Under the pieces are notes generated by a model. It made no database searches, had not been told where the DNA came from, and worked only from the letters and a program-made list of their open reading frames with translations. From Gammaproteobacteria bacterium (GTDB lineage Bacteria; Pseudomonadota; Gammaproteobacteria; Pseudomonadales; Azotimanducaceae), in NCBI GenBank assembly GCA_012960535.1, contig DUBB01000002.1, positions 62,001 through 126,000 on the forward strand: DNA of 64,000 nt, read 5' to 3'. Of the stretch, positions 36,101 through 43,624 are shown piece after piece; position 1 is the first letter of the stretch, and each line of letters begins with the position of its first letter. A program made the position numbers and the translations under genes.

Positions 36101-38095
36101 CTGATGAGTAATTACCTGTCTATGACAGCCGGTGCCATGCAAGGCCTGGTTAAACACCCTTTCGCGACCGAGCTGGAACAGGAATTACGCAAGGTGGATC
36201 CGGCAATACCGGTTCCTGCTGAAACTATCGAAGAAGTTGTGGATCGAATTATGTCTGGCGTGCTAACTGCTGCTGAACCTTCGGTAGATTCTGATGAGCT
36301 TTCTGACCTGGAACTGATAAGACCGGTCGAGAAGGTGCTGATTCATGCAAGGGGTTGCACAGCAGTTAAACTGGTAAGTAAAGCGCTCGAACTGGGCTAC
36401 CACACTGTATTGGTTCAATCGGACCCCGATATGGATTCAGTGGTGGCAGACATGGTAACTGCTGAGGGTGTTGAAGGAACGCTGGTCTGTATTGGCGGTA
36501 ATACTTCCGATGAAAGCTATCTTAATGCGCTTAGCATATTAAAAATTGCTGAAAATGAAGGCGTCGATGCTTTGCACCCCGGGATCGGGTTTCTGTCTGA
36601 ATCGCCTAATTTTGCAGGCCTGGTCAGGCAGAAAGGGATCAATTTCATCGGCCCGAGAGTGTCCAGCATGGAGACCATGGGTAACAAGTCCAATGCAATC
36701 AATACAACGCTGAGTATTAACGTGCCGGTGGTGCCGGGAAGCCATGGCATCGTTGAATCGTCTGAACTTGCTGCAGAAATTGCAGAACAGGTAGGTTATC
36801 CAATTCTACTGAAAGCGGTTCATGGTGGGGGTGGCAAAGGTATCGTAAAGGTCGAACGCCCGGAGAATCTGCACCAGCTCTTTCACCAGGTAACAACGGA
36901 AGCCAAAAATGCTTTTGGTAATGGCGATATTTATATTGAAAAATGCGTGACCTCGCTCCGCCATATTGAGGCACAGATCCTGCGGGATACCCATGGTAAT
37001 ACCTGTGTTATTGGTATCAGAGACTGTAGTGTGCAACGAAATAACCAAAAGCTAATGGAAGAATCGGGCTCAACATTGTTATCTGAAACCCTTCGTAGCG
37101 AGGTGCTGGAAAGCGCCGCCAGGATTGCAGATGCAGTGGACTATATAGGAGCCGGTACAGTCGAGTTTATCTATGATGTGCCCAGTGATGCTATTTACTT
37201 TATGGAGATGAACACTCGATTACAGGTAGAACATCCGGTAACAGAAGCGGTTACCGGGGTTGATATTGTCAAGCAGCAGTTTGCCATTGCTTCAGGCGCA
37301 TCGCTGGAGGCTATCGAATATGAAGAGTCGGGTTACGCGCTGGAGGTGAGGATTAATGCGGAAAAAGCCGCTGTAGGAGCAGATGGCTCGGTGACTTTCA
37401 TTCCCACTCCCGGCTTGATGACCGTGTGTGAGCTCCCTGAGCAGGAAGATATTGAACTTATCTCTATGGCCGGAGAGGGTAAAACCGTATCCCCCTTTTA
37501 TGACAGTTTAATTGTACAGATTATCGCCCATGGGGCTGATCGCGACGATACCGTGGCGAAAATGCTAGCTTATCTCGACAGGATTAAGATCAATGGCATT
37601 AGCACCAATATCAGTCTTATAAAGCGAGTACTTAAAGACGAGGTATTTCTATCCGGGGACTATGACACGACATTCTTGGCTAACTTTCTGGAGCGAACCG
37701 ATGTGCCTTCGCTCATCGAGGATATTGAAAGAGTCTCGGGGTCCTCCGCAGATGTCATCGATCTTGATATGTTACGAATTGAAAACAGCCAGGAACTCAA
37801 GGTCCTTTCACCCTCCACCGGTGTTTTCTTCAGAACGCCATCTCCCTCAGAGCCTGAGTATGTCAGTGTAGGCGACCAGGTTACCGTGGAGGATACTTTG
37901 TGTGTTCTGGAAGCCATGAAAATGTTTACTTCCTGTAGCTTGAATAGTTTCTCAAGTAGTCAGGGTGAGCTTTACCCAAGTTTGACTCAATACAGGGTGA
38001 ATAGAATTAATGTCAGCAATGGCCAGCAGGTAAATGAAGGAGATCTGCTGTTCGTGATCCAGCCAGTTGAAGCTGAGTCAGTCGCCAGTTTGTAG
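33176..38095 (+). CDS. Four-domain fused biotin-dependent acyl-CoA carboxylase
   Basis: A 1639-residue protein with every acetyl-CoA-carboxylase-type activity in one chain. Residues about 60-290 resemble the AccA carboxyltransferase half (DTPGA at 151-155, GQGYSGGA at 190-197). About 330-830 is a helical linker. About 840-1040 resembles the AccD half (SSGGMQTKEG from 893, GDCTGGAQ from 933), with no zinc-finger cysteines. Biotin carboxylase runs from about 1053 (GGGGKG 1217-1222, EMNTR 1344-1348, RDCSVQRNNQK). The carrier domain has biotin Lys1582 in EAMKM. The order alpha-beta-BC-BCCP is reversed relative to eukaryotic ACC. The substrate (acetyl-, propionyl- or long acyl-CoA) is not determinable. 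Confidence 0.85.
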   Translation: MAQKQGSIDQLYLNAETLSEDFSLFPRKEPASLIKGLLSEQDINIQLQKLQTMEVDEYIAATVLPSEEPTRPGARQIIEALDLPISNEESMGPYFACEIVFSFDGRTRIIGIIAQDRAYSSGVWGPEHHQAAADRAIGFAIRSLPIVTLMDTPGADPYEQANAANQAHSISRLIAELCNVDVPTVGIILGQGYSGGAIPLAASNLLLSLRTGVFNTIHPRSLANLVRRYNLSWQECAKFVGVSSFELYRQGNIDGIVDYDPGETENIHNLREVIVAAISSIEEGARQFVGEHPEILDHYHRNINRYLNVSEYLAAVNASSSLKLRTSPTEYPNVFGVAYRYLRYLGLRSRIKATTTTQYGRLASVEIPAGELAQRVHRERRGAFLNWLQDPDKVLYDDNLNKVWKSFVEKRARLGDDQGTLRKLIFGEPEKNFEKARQELCMVAGLHLFNRWKGNAKDNLLALIEHLNEYESSIYLLTTQEIKDVKLLLVSMSECDEPFVRHLKSLFSFDGRKLFDPAFIEQKKPDFLSVRLASELNLILEEAILYDEHRLAGISFSPQTQALLKNQDSAKSMIPLNRRLLEDSLWTHIHRTSGEGRENSDQDLTILDVLLDKDVNVHFLQECRNLVVFSATYDVLLSELVAIAQEAHDSRHLSGELIEKLLTQAVSQVVQMPLFGDIEAERVNNEFAIWIEQLGHYYGGSTFLKAVEEWMRVVHKDKSDTLFVVISHVFEKVLPDFHNARRHSRPFNGKLEPARIGRRKDFWNRLTIAYRDLLFNELLTREKRSKRTRFETLLERYVSNFEETSAHLMSANPVSFPTFRPSIEAALKNGIRPHGLITGIGDFNTTESSYKVGLVMSNIDFQAGSIDNSDCVRFCKLLVECASHRLPVVCFISSGGMQTKEGAAALFTMAVINDRITRFVRDNDLPIIIFGYGDCTGGAQASFVTHPLAQTYYFSGCSMPFAGQAVVERNLPFTCLMSNYLSMTAGAMQGLVKHPFATELEQELRKVDPAIPVPAETIEEVVDRIMSGVLTAAEPSVDSDELSDLELIRPVEKVLIHARGCTAVKLVSKALELGYHTVLVQSDPDMDSVVADMVTAEGVEGTLVCIGGNTSDESYLNALSILKIAENEGVDALHPGIGFLSESPNFAGLVRQKGINFIGPRVSSMETMGNKSNAINTTLSINVPVVPGSHGIVESSELAAEIAEQVGYPILLKAVHGGGGKGIVKVERPENLHQLFHQVTTEAKNAFGNGDIYIEKCVTSLRHIEAQILRDTHGNTCVIGIRDCSVQRNNQKLMEESGSTLLSETLRSEVLESAARIADAVDYIGAGTVEFIYDVPSDAIYFMEMNTRLQVEHPVTEAVTGVDIVKQQFAIASGASLEAIEYEESGYALEVRINAEKAAVGADGSVTFIPTPGLMTVCELPEQEDIELISMAGEGKTVSPFYDSLIVQIIAHGADRDDTVAKMLAYLDRIKINGISTNISLIKRVLKDEVFLSGDYDTTFLANFLERTDVPSLIEDIERVSGSSADVIDLDMLRIENSQELKVLSPSTGVFFRTPSPSEPEYVSVGDQVTVEDTLCVLEAMKMFTSCSLNSFSSSQGELYPSLTQYRVNRINVSNGQQVNEGDLLFVIQPVEAESVASL

Positions 38096-38223
38096 CCGCA
38101 GAAATGGGTAAGCCCTGGGTTGCTTAAACTGAGCGTTTGCTAAACCGAATCAGACCCTGCTGCTGGTTGCACATCGCTGGGGCGCGATAGTCGTTGCGAT
38201 AGGCACTCAAAGAGGCCGAGCTT

Positions 38224-39078
38224 GTGGTTGAAAACCTTGAAACTTTGCTGGCGTTGTCACGTGCTGGCACGATGATAGAAGCCAGTACAGAGCTGCGTAT
38301 ATCCCAGTCGGCGGTCAGTAAACGGATAGCGGCTTTGGAAAAATACTATGATCGCAAACTGATTCAAAAAAAAGGCAGGCGGGTGGAATTGACCCGGCAC
38401 GGCCAGAAGCTGGTGGACAAGATATCGCCCGTGCTCTCTGAGTTGAGAGATCTTTTTTTAGAGGATATCTCAGCTTCACGGGGCGAGCTTTTGATTGGTG
38501 TCTCTGATGCCATTTTATCGTCCTGGGGGGCGAGGGCCTTTTACGACGTCAAATTGTCAATGCCTGATGTCCAGTTCATTTTTCATGCGCATAGAACATC
38601 GGTCGTGCTTGACAGAATTCGTTCCGGGGAGTTCATGTTAGGGATATGTACGGGGCTGGATTCTCATGACACTGATCTGCAATCTGAGATACTGACTTAT
38701 GAAGCAATGGTGATTATCCCATCTGCTCTGGAAAGTATTCCCTGGCCATCGAAGAAGGCATTGCCAGTAATAAGTATAGAGGATCATTCGGGCGCTTGGC
38801 GGTCTTTTGGTGACGATGTCGCGCGCCTGAATATCAGGCGGGAGGTTGCCCTGGAATCTTTCTTTTCAGTCGCCCAGATGGCCATCGCTGGTTTTGGCCA
38901 TGCCCTGGTGCCAATTGGGGTTGCCCAGACCCTGGGTGTTGCAGATGCGTGCCTGATCAATCTGGGAGACCAGGGCCTGAACCGACCTGTCAGGTTTGTT
39001 GCCAGAAAATCCACCTATTCATTACCTGTGGTGGCAAATTTTTATAAAGCTTTAAGTGATTATCTTAAGGCTCAGTGA
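38224..39078 (+). CDS. LysR family transcriptional regulator
   Basis: A 284-residue LysR regulator. The N-terminal winged helix-turn-helix is visible in LETLLALSRAGTMIEASTELRISQSAVSKRIAALEKYY, and the periplasmic-binding-like effector domain follows from about residue 85. The GTG start at 38224 is preceded by AGAGG. It follows the fused carboxylase gene by 128 bp in the same direction, so it could regulate that gene, although LysR genes are more often divergent from their targets. Downstream it is convergent with pilU, with a 9-bp gap. No operator could be identified with confidence. Confidence 0.88.
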   Translation: MVENLETLLALSRAGTMIEASTELRISQSAVSKRIAALEKYYDRKLIQKKGRRVELTRHGQKLVDKISPVLSELRDLFLEDISASRGELLIGVSDAILSSWGARAFYDVKLSMPDVQFIFHAHRTSVVLDRIRSGEFMLGICTGLDSHDTDLQSEILTYEAMVIIPSALESIPWPSKKALPVISIEDHSGAWRSFGDDVARLNIRREVALESFFSVAQMAIAGFGHALVPIGVAQTLGVADACLINLGDQGLNRPVRFVARKSTYSLPVVANFYKALSDYLKAQ

Positions 39079-39087
39079 CCTTGATGC

Positions 39088-40320
39088 TCATTGGTTTTCG
39101 TCAATATCAACCAGAGATAAGTCATCCAGCCCAGGTGTGGTAGTCTCTGCGATAGAAGGTGCTGGTTCGGCAGTGACTTCCTGCGAAGCGGGCTGGGTGT
39201 CTTCCGCATTGTCGCTGGTTTTTTCAGCTTTCTCTTCAGGTTTCGCCTGGGGATTTTCATCGAGGGTGATTTTTAATCGAAGATTATTTCTGGAATCGGC
39301 ATTCTTCAGGGCTTCTTCCAGGTTGATCTTGCCCGCTTTGTAGAGTTTGTAGAGCGCCATGTCAAAAGTTTGCATACCTTGTTCTTCTGATTTTTCCATC
39401 AGTTCCTTGAGTTCGCTGACTTTGCCTTTGGCTATGAGGTCTGCGGCTCTGGGTGTGCCGATAAGAATTTCAATCGCTGCGGCTCGCTTTCCATCCACGG
39501 TGGGTATCAATCGTTGTGAAATGATTGCCCGCATGTTCAGAGAAAGATCCAGAAGCAGTTGCGCGTGTCGTTCTTTCGGAAAGAAGTTAATGATTCTGTC
39601 CATGGCCTGATTGGCACTATTGGCATGCAATGTCGAAACGCACAGGTGGCCCGTCTCAGCAAAGGCCAATGCATGTTCCATGGTTTCCCTATGCCGTACC
39701 TCGCCTATAAGAATGACATCTGGAGCCTGCCTTAGAGTGTTGGCCAGGGCATCTTCAAAGGAGTCGGTATCCGAGCCCACTTCTCGCTGATTTACGATAC
39801 AACCCTTGTGATTGTGGGTAAATTCTACAGGGTCTTCAATGGTGATAATGTGACCCTGGGTATTTTCATTCCGGTAGTCGATAAGGGCGGCCAGAGAAGT
39901 TGATTTACCTGAACCGGTGCCACCCACGAATAAAACCAAGCCTCGCTTTTGCATAATCAGTTGTGCCAGCACAGGCGGTAAGCCAAGGTCCTTGTAGTTC
40001 GGCAGGTCCGTTCCCAGGCGACGGATCACCATGGACACCTGATTACGTTGTTTGAATATGTTGATGCGGTATCGGCCCAGCCCAGACCGGGATATGGCAA
40101 GGTTCATCTCCGGCGTGTGGCTGAATTGCTCTATTTGATCTGCATTCATAATGGTATTGGCCAGATCTTCAATTTCTCCCGGCAGCATCGGTATTTCTGA
40201 AAGTTTTTTCATCGTGCCAAAAAATTTTGCACTGGGCGGGGCTCCGGTTGAATAATAGAGGTCGGAGCCTTCTTCTTCGACGAGCATCTTAAGGCAATCT
40301 TCAAAGCTGATCTGCGACAT
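39088..40320 (-). CDS. pilU: Type IV pilus retraction ATPase PilU
   Basis: A 410-residue PilT/PilU ATPase. Walker A is GGTGSGKSTSLAAL, the Asp box is HIITIEDPVEF, Walker B is PDVILIGEVRHRETM and the His box is HLCVSTLHANSANQAMDRI. The extended C-terminal tail (Pro/Glu/Ala-rich, residues about 355-410) and the absence of pilT next door make PilU more likely than PilT. It powers twitching together with PilT at the inner membrane. The gene lies 59 bp downstream of the GntR-PurM gene on the same strand and convergent with the LysR gene. Confidence 0.88.
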   Translation of the reverse strand: MSQISFEDCLKMLVEEEGSDLYYSTGAPPSAKFFGTMKKLSEIPMLPGEIEDLANTIMNADQIEQFSHTPEMNLAISRSGLGRYRINIFKQRNQVSMVIRRLGTDLPNYKDLGLPPVLAQLIMQKRGLVLFVGGTGSGKSTSLAALIDYRNENTQGHIITIEDPVEFTHNHKGCIVNQREVGSDTDSFEDALANTLRQAPDVILIGEVRHRETMEHALAFAETGHLCVSTLHANSANQAMDRIINFFPKERHAQLLLDLSLNMRAIISQRLIPTVDGKRAAAIEILIGTPRAADLIAKGKVSELKELMEKSEEQGMQTFDMALYKLYKAGKINLEEALKNADSRNNLRLKITLDENPQAKPEEKAEKTSDNAEDTQPASQEVTAEPAPSIAETTTPGLDDLSLVDIDENQ

Positions 40321-40379
40321 AATTTTATCCTCTTGACGGCAGGCGTACCCGGTCGCCTGGCTAGGCCTACCGGATGTAT

Positions 40380-41819
40380 TTAGGGATATTGAATAGTCTT
40401 GCCCAGATGGTCAACTAAACTTAGATGGTTTTCCCTGGCAGCTTCGGTATGACCAATTTGCTGAGCGTTGATACCAAAGGCAGTTGCCACATCTATTACT
40501 TCCTGAACCCTTCGGTGCGGTACATACAGTTCCATGCGATGGCCCATGTTGAATACTTTATACATCTCTTTCATGGTAGTACCAGAGGCTGTCTGGATAG
40601 CATTGAAAACCGCTGGTACGGACATGAGATTATTCTTAACAAAGTGGATGCCCTTGCCAAAGCGTAGACATTTAGTCTGAGCGCCGCCCGAACAGTGCAC
40701 AATGGCGTTAATTTCACGCTTCATCAGATTGAGCAGCTCCAGAATTACTGGCGCGTAGCTGCGGGTGGGGCTCAGCAGCGCCTGCCCTACAGTCTGTTCG
40801 GAACCGGATAAAGCATGATCGAGCTTATACGGGCCACAGTAAGTGAGGTTTTTTGGCAGGCTTGAGTCGTATGATTCGGGGTAGGTCTCAGCGTAGTAAT
40901 GACTCAACATGTCGTGTCTGGCGCTGGTTAAACCATTACTGCCAATGCCACTGTTTTCAGATTGCTCATAGGATGAGCGTCCCGAGGATGCCAGGCCGAC
41001 AATCGCTAGATCCGGTATAATTCGGTTCTCGATGATATCTGATTTACGGACAATACTGACAGCACAGGAATCCACCACCACGGTACCTGTCAGATCGCCT
41101 ACATCGGCAGTTTCGCCACCGCCTGGATAAATCTGGACGCCCTGATCACGAAGTTGCTGCATGAACTTTTCGCCGCCCTCTATAAGCGCCTTGATAACTT
41201 CGCCTGGGCAATTTGATGCATGCCGATTGATCGTGTTGGACAGGAGAATTCGCCCAGTCGCACCAATACAGAGAAGGTCATCAAGGTTCATGACAATGCT
41301 ATCCTGTGCAATTCCTTCAAAGACGCTGGCATCGCCGCTTTCCTTATATTCAAGATAGGCGATGACTGATTTGGTGCCGCTGCCGTCAGCATGGATAATA
41401 TTGCATTTAGCTGGATCACCACTGAGATAATCCTCAGTAATTTTGCAGAATGCGCCAGGGAAAAGACCAGGATCAAGCTTGTCGACCACCGAGTGCACCT
41501 CAGTTTTTTCTGCACTCACGCCTCTGGCCTGGTAGCGGTTGGATGCGGGTGAACTTTCCTGGGTTTCTAAATGATTTGGGGTCATGGTTTTGCTTACCTT
41601 GTATCCGGATCTATCTTTGGCTTCGATCAGTCCGCTGGATTCCAGTGATTTCAGGGCTTTTACGATAGTGTTACTGGCTAAGCCAGCACTGGCAGCCAGT
41701 TTCCTGATGCTGGGCAGGGCTTCTCCGGGTTTAAGTGCGCCGGTGTTGATAGCAAAATGGATCTGGTCAGCCACCTGCTGGTAGATTGGACTACTCGATT
41801 CATTGTCAATTGTTATCAT
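40380..41819 (-). CDS. GntR DNA-binding domain fused to PurM-type AIR synthase
   Basis: A single 479-residue protein. Residues 1-78 form a YtrA/GntR-type winged helix (PIYQQVADQIHFAI, GEALPSIRKLAASAGL, TIVKALKSLESSGLI). After a short linker, residues 94-479 match a complete phosphoribosylformylglycinamidine cyclo-ligase of the longer, Bacteroidetes-like type: RYQARGVSAEK, HADGSGTKS (Asp145, Lys150), GGGETADVGD (233-242), SPTRSYAPV, HCSGGAQTK and FNMGHRMELYVP. I read this as an AIR synthase that doubles as a DNA-binding regulator, or one adapted to sensing. It is divergent from hisH-hisF across the palindrome at 41834-41853. Normal PurM has no DNA-binding domain. One frame spans the whole fusion without a break. 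Confidence 0.9.
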   Translation of the reverse strand: MITIDNESSSPIYQQVADQIHFAINTGALKPGEALPSIRKLAASAGLASNTIVKALKSLESSGLIEAKDRSGYKVSKTMTPNHLETQESSPASNRYQARGVSAEKTEVHSVVDKLDPGLFPGAFCKITEDYLSGDPAKCNIIHADGSGTKSVIAYLEYKESGDASVFEGIAQDSIVMNLDDLLCIGATGRILLSNTINRHASNCPGEVIKALIEGGEKFMQQLRDQGVQIYPGGGETADVGDLTGTVVVDSCAVSIVRKSDIIENRIIPDLAIVGLASSGRSSYEQSENSGIGSNGLTSARHDMLSHYYAETYPESYDSSLPKNLTYCGPYKLDHALSGSEQTVGQALLSPTRSYAPVILELLNLMKREINAIVHCSGGAQTKCLRFGKGIHFVKNNLMSVPAVFNAIQTASGTTMKEMYKVFNMGHRMELYVPHRRVQEVIDVATAFGINAQQIGHTEAARENHLSLVDHLGKTIQYP

Positions 41820-41833
41820 AATAACGCTCTATT

Positions 41834-41853
41834 TGTATCATAGGTATGATACA
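41834..41853. promoter_or_regulatory. Palindromic operator TGTATCAT-AGGT-ATGATACA
   Basis: A perfect 8+4+8 inverted repeat in the 84-bp gap between the GntR-PurM fusion and hisH, only 15 bp from the fusion start. The arms contain TATGAT on both strands, at 41845-41850 and, inverted, 41837-41842, which could be -10 elements for each direction. This is the layout expected of a GntR-family autoregulatory site controlling both transcripts. Binding by the fusion protein is inference. Confidence 0.7.
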
Positions 41854-41903
41854 GATTTATAAAGATGAATCAAACTGCCGATTGAGCTAAAACATCCTTT
41901 ATA

Positions 41904-42566
41904 ATGCACGCCTTTAAGAGAAATGATGCCTTGAAAACGTCCTCAGCCACAATAGTTGATTATGATGCAGGTAATATCCGTAGTGTACAGCGTGCCTGTG
42001 CTGCGGTTGGTATCGACGCCAGAGTATCATCAAGCCCAGAGGCGCTATTAACCGCCGACAGATTAATATTCCCCGGTGTGGGCACTGCCGAATCTGCAAT
42101 GCAGATATTAAGGCAACGTGGGCTTGATGAGGCGCTGCTGCAGTTCTTTGATACAGGTAAACCCTTGCTTGGTATCTGTCTTGGTCTGCAAGTGGTGCTG
42201 GACCGGACAGAAGAAGGACAGGAGACTTGTCTTGGCATTGTTCAGGGTGACTGTCTCAAGTTTCAGTTTGCCGATCCCCAGTTTAAAGTGCCGCAGATTG
42301 GCTGGAATCAGGTTGAGTTGAAGAACGCCCATCCGATGCTGCGCAATATCAGTACTGGAGACGAGTTCTATTTTGTGCATTCGTACTATGCTCGACCCAC
42401 CAATCAAGAAAATGTTCTTGCTGAGACGACTTTTGGCGATATTGCCTTTGCCAGTATTATCGGTAAGCAGAACCTGTTTGCTACCCAGTTCCACCTGGAG
42501 AAGAGTGGTCGCCTGGGTTTGGCACTTCTGTCTTCTTTCGCCAGTTGGGATGGTGCAGCATGTTGA
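41904..42566 (+). CDS. hisH: Imidazole glycerol phosphate synthase, glutamine amidotransferase subunit HisH
   Basis: A class I glutamine amidotransferase of up to 220 residues. It has TIVDYDAGNIRSVQ at the start, the oxyanion FPGVGTAESAM, the nucleophile Cys92 in LLGICLGLQ and His197/Glu199 in ATQFHLEKSG (usually FHPEKS). HisH supplies ammonia to HisF. ATG 41904 is part of a possible TATAAT box (41900-41905); TTG at 41931, 9 bases after AAGAGA, would give 211 residues and may be the true start. It overlaps hisF by 7 bp. HisA and the rest of the his operon are absent. Confidence 0.88.
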   Translation: MHAFKRNDALKTSSATIVDYDAGNIRSVQRACAAVGIDARVSSSPEALLTADRLIFPGVGTAESAMQILRQRGLDEALLQFFDTGKPLLGICLGLQVVLDRTEEGQETCLGIVQGDCLKFQFADPQFKVPQIGWNQVELKNAHPMLRNISTGDEFYFVHSYYARPTNQENVLAETTFGDIAFASIIGKQNLFATQFHLEKSGRLGLALLSSFASWDGAAC

Positions 42567-43339
42567 CTAAACGAGTGGTGGCTTGTCTTGATGTCCGTGA
42601 CGGGAATCTAGCGAAGAGTATCCGCTTTGTCGATACACAGAATATTGGTGATCCGGTGAGTAAAGCCAAAGAATATTATGATGATGGGCTTGACGAGTTG
42701 GTTTTTTACGACATTACCGCGTCGAGTGATCATCGAAGTATCATGCTGGATGTTGTTGAGGCGGTTGCAGGTCAGATATTTATTCCTTTTTCAGTCGGTG
42801 GCGGCGTACGCAATGTTGACGATGCAAGCCGTCTGCTCTGGGCAGGCGCGGAGAAGGTGAATGTAAATTCGGCTGCAGTGGTTAGACCGGAGCTGATTTC
42901 AGAATGTGCAAAGGCAATTGGAGTCCAAAATACGGTTCTGTCAATGGATGTTAAACGGGTCACCGTGAACAGCACCTGCCCGAGTGGTTTTGAGGTGGTA
43001 ATAAACGGCGGACGCACAGCCATGGGGCTGGACGCAATCCAATGGGCCAAGCAGGGCGCTATGTTGGGCGCGGGCGAATTGGTCGTTAATTCCATTGATG
43101 CCGATGGTACCAGGCAAGGCTACGATATAGATTTAACCCGGCAGATTGCTGAGGCTGTGCCGGTGCCTATTGTTGCCTCGGGTGGGGCAGGCCAGCCTGA
43201 GCATCTTGTTGAGGTATTGACAGAGGGTAAGGCTGATGCGGCGCTGGTGGCTTCGATGGTCCATTATGGAGATTACACGGTGAGTGGTTTAAAAGCCTAT
43301 TTACACCAGCAGGGAGTGAAAGTCCGGCTGCGATATTAA
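42560..43339 (+). CDS. hisF: Imidazole glycerol phosphate synthase cyclase subunit HisF
   Basis: A 259-residue (beta/alpha)8 barrel that turns PRFAR plus ammonia into IGP and AICAR. From ATG 42560 the catalytic Asp11 (ACLDVRDG) and Asp130 (LSMDVKR) fall at exactly the family positions, and Lys19 is kept. The usual VVKG around Lys19 reads LAKS, however. ELVFYDITAS, VGGGVRN, SIDADGTRQGYD and VASGGAG are all typical. The ATG overlaps the hisH stop by 7 bp; an in-frame TTG at 42545 is less likely. The pair forms a HisHF complex. Confidence 0.92.
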   Translation: MLTKRVVACLDVRDGNLAKSIRFVDTQNIGDPVSKAKEYYDDGLDELVFYDITASSDHRSIMLDVVEAVAGQIFIPFSVGGGVRNVDDASRLLWAGAEKVNVNSAAVVRPELISECAKAIGVQNTVLSMDVKRVTVNSTCPSGFEVVINGGRTAMGLDAIQWAKQGAMLGAGELVVNSIDADGTRQGYDIDLTRQIAEAVPVPIVASGGAGQPEHLVEVLTEGKADAALVASMVHYGDYTVSGLKAYLHQQGVKVRLRY

Positions 43340-43355
43340 TTAGGAGGAAAGCAAC

Positions 43356-43553
43356 TTGAATAGCAAAACCGAGGATCTGGAAATCAGAATTGCCTTTCAG
43401 GAAGATCTGCTCACCAAGCTTGACCAGGCGGTCGGTGAGCAGCAACAACAGTTGTTGAAATTACAAGCTCAGATTGGTCTGATAGTCGAACATATTAAGT
43501 CACTGGATAGTGGTGATGCCAGGTCTGACAATGAACCACCTCCCCACTATTAG
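43356..43553 (+). CDS. slyX: SlyX family protein
   Basis: A 65-residue coiled-coil protein. IRIAFQEDLLTKLDQAV followed by QQQQLLKLQAQIGLI is a heptad-rich helix, and the C-terminus PPPHY is the family signature. SlyX is widespread in gammaproteobacteria and its function is not established. It starts with TTG at 43356, 7 bases after a perfect AGGAGG, 16 bp after the hisF stop. The gene may be read from the hisHF promoter. Confidence 0.85.
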   Translation: MNSKTEDLEIRIAFQEDLLTKLDQAVGEQQQQLLKLQAQIGLIVEHIKSLDSGDARSDNEPPPHY

Positions 43554-43624
43554 GTTAGATAAACTGATGCGGGGCAATTCCTGGGATTGTACGGTGTTGC
43601 TGATTATAAAAAAGGATCAATTTC

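Noticed and set aside
41904-43339. hisH-hisF as an O-antigen amidation pair (HisH2/HisF2 with WbpG)
   Set aside because: No WbpG-like amidotransferase or sugar nucleotide gene is adjacent; the neighbour is the GntR-PurM fusion instead.
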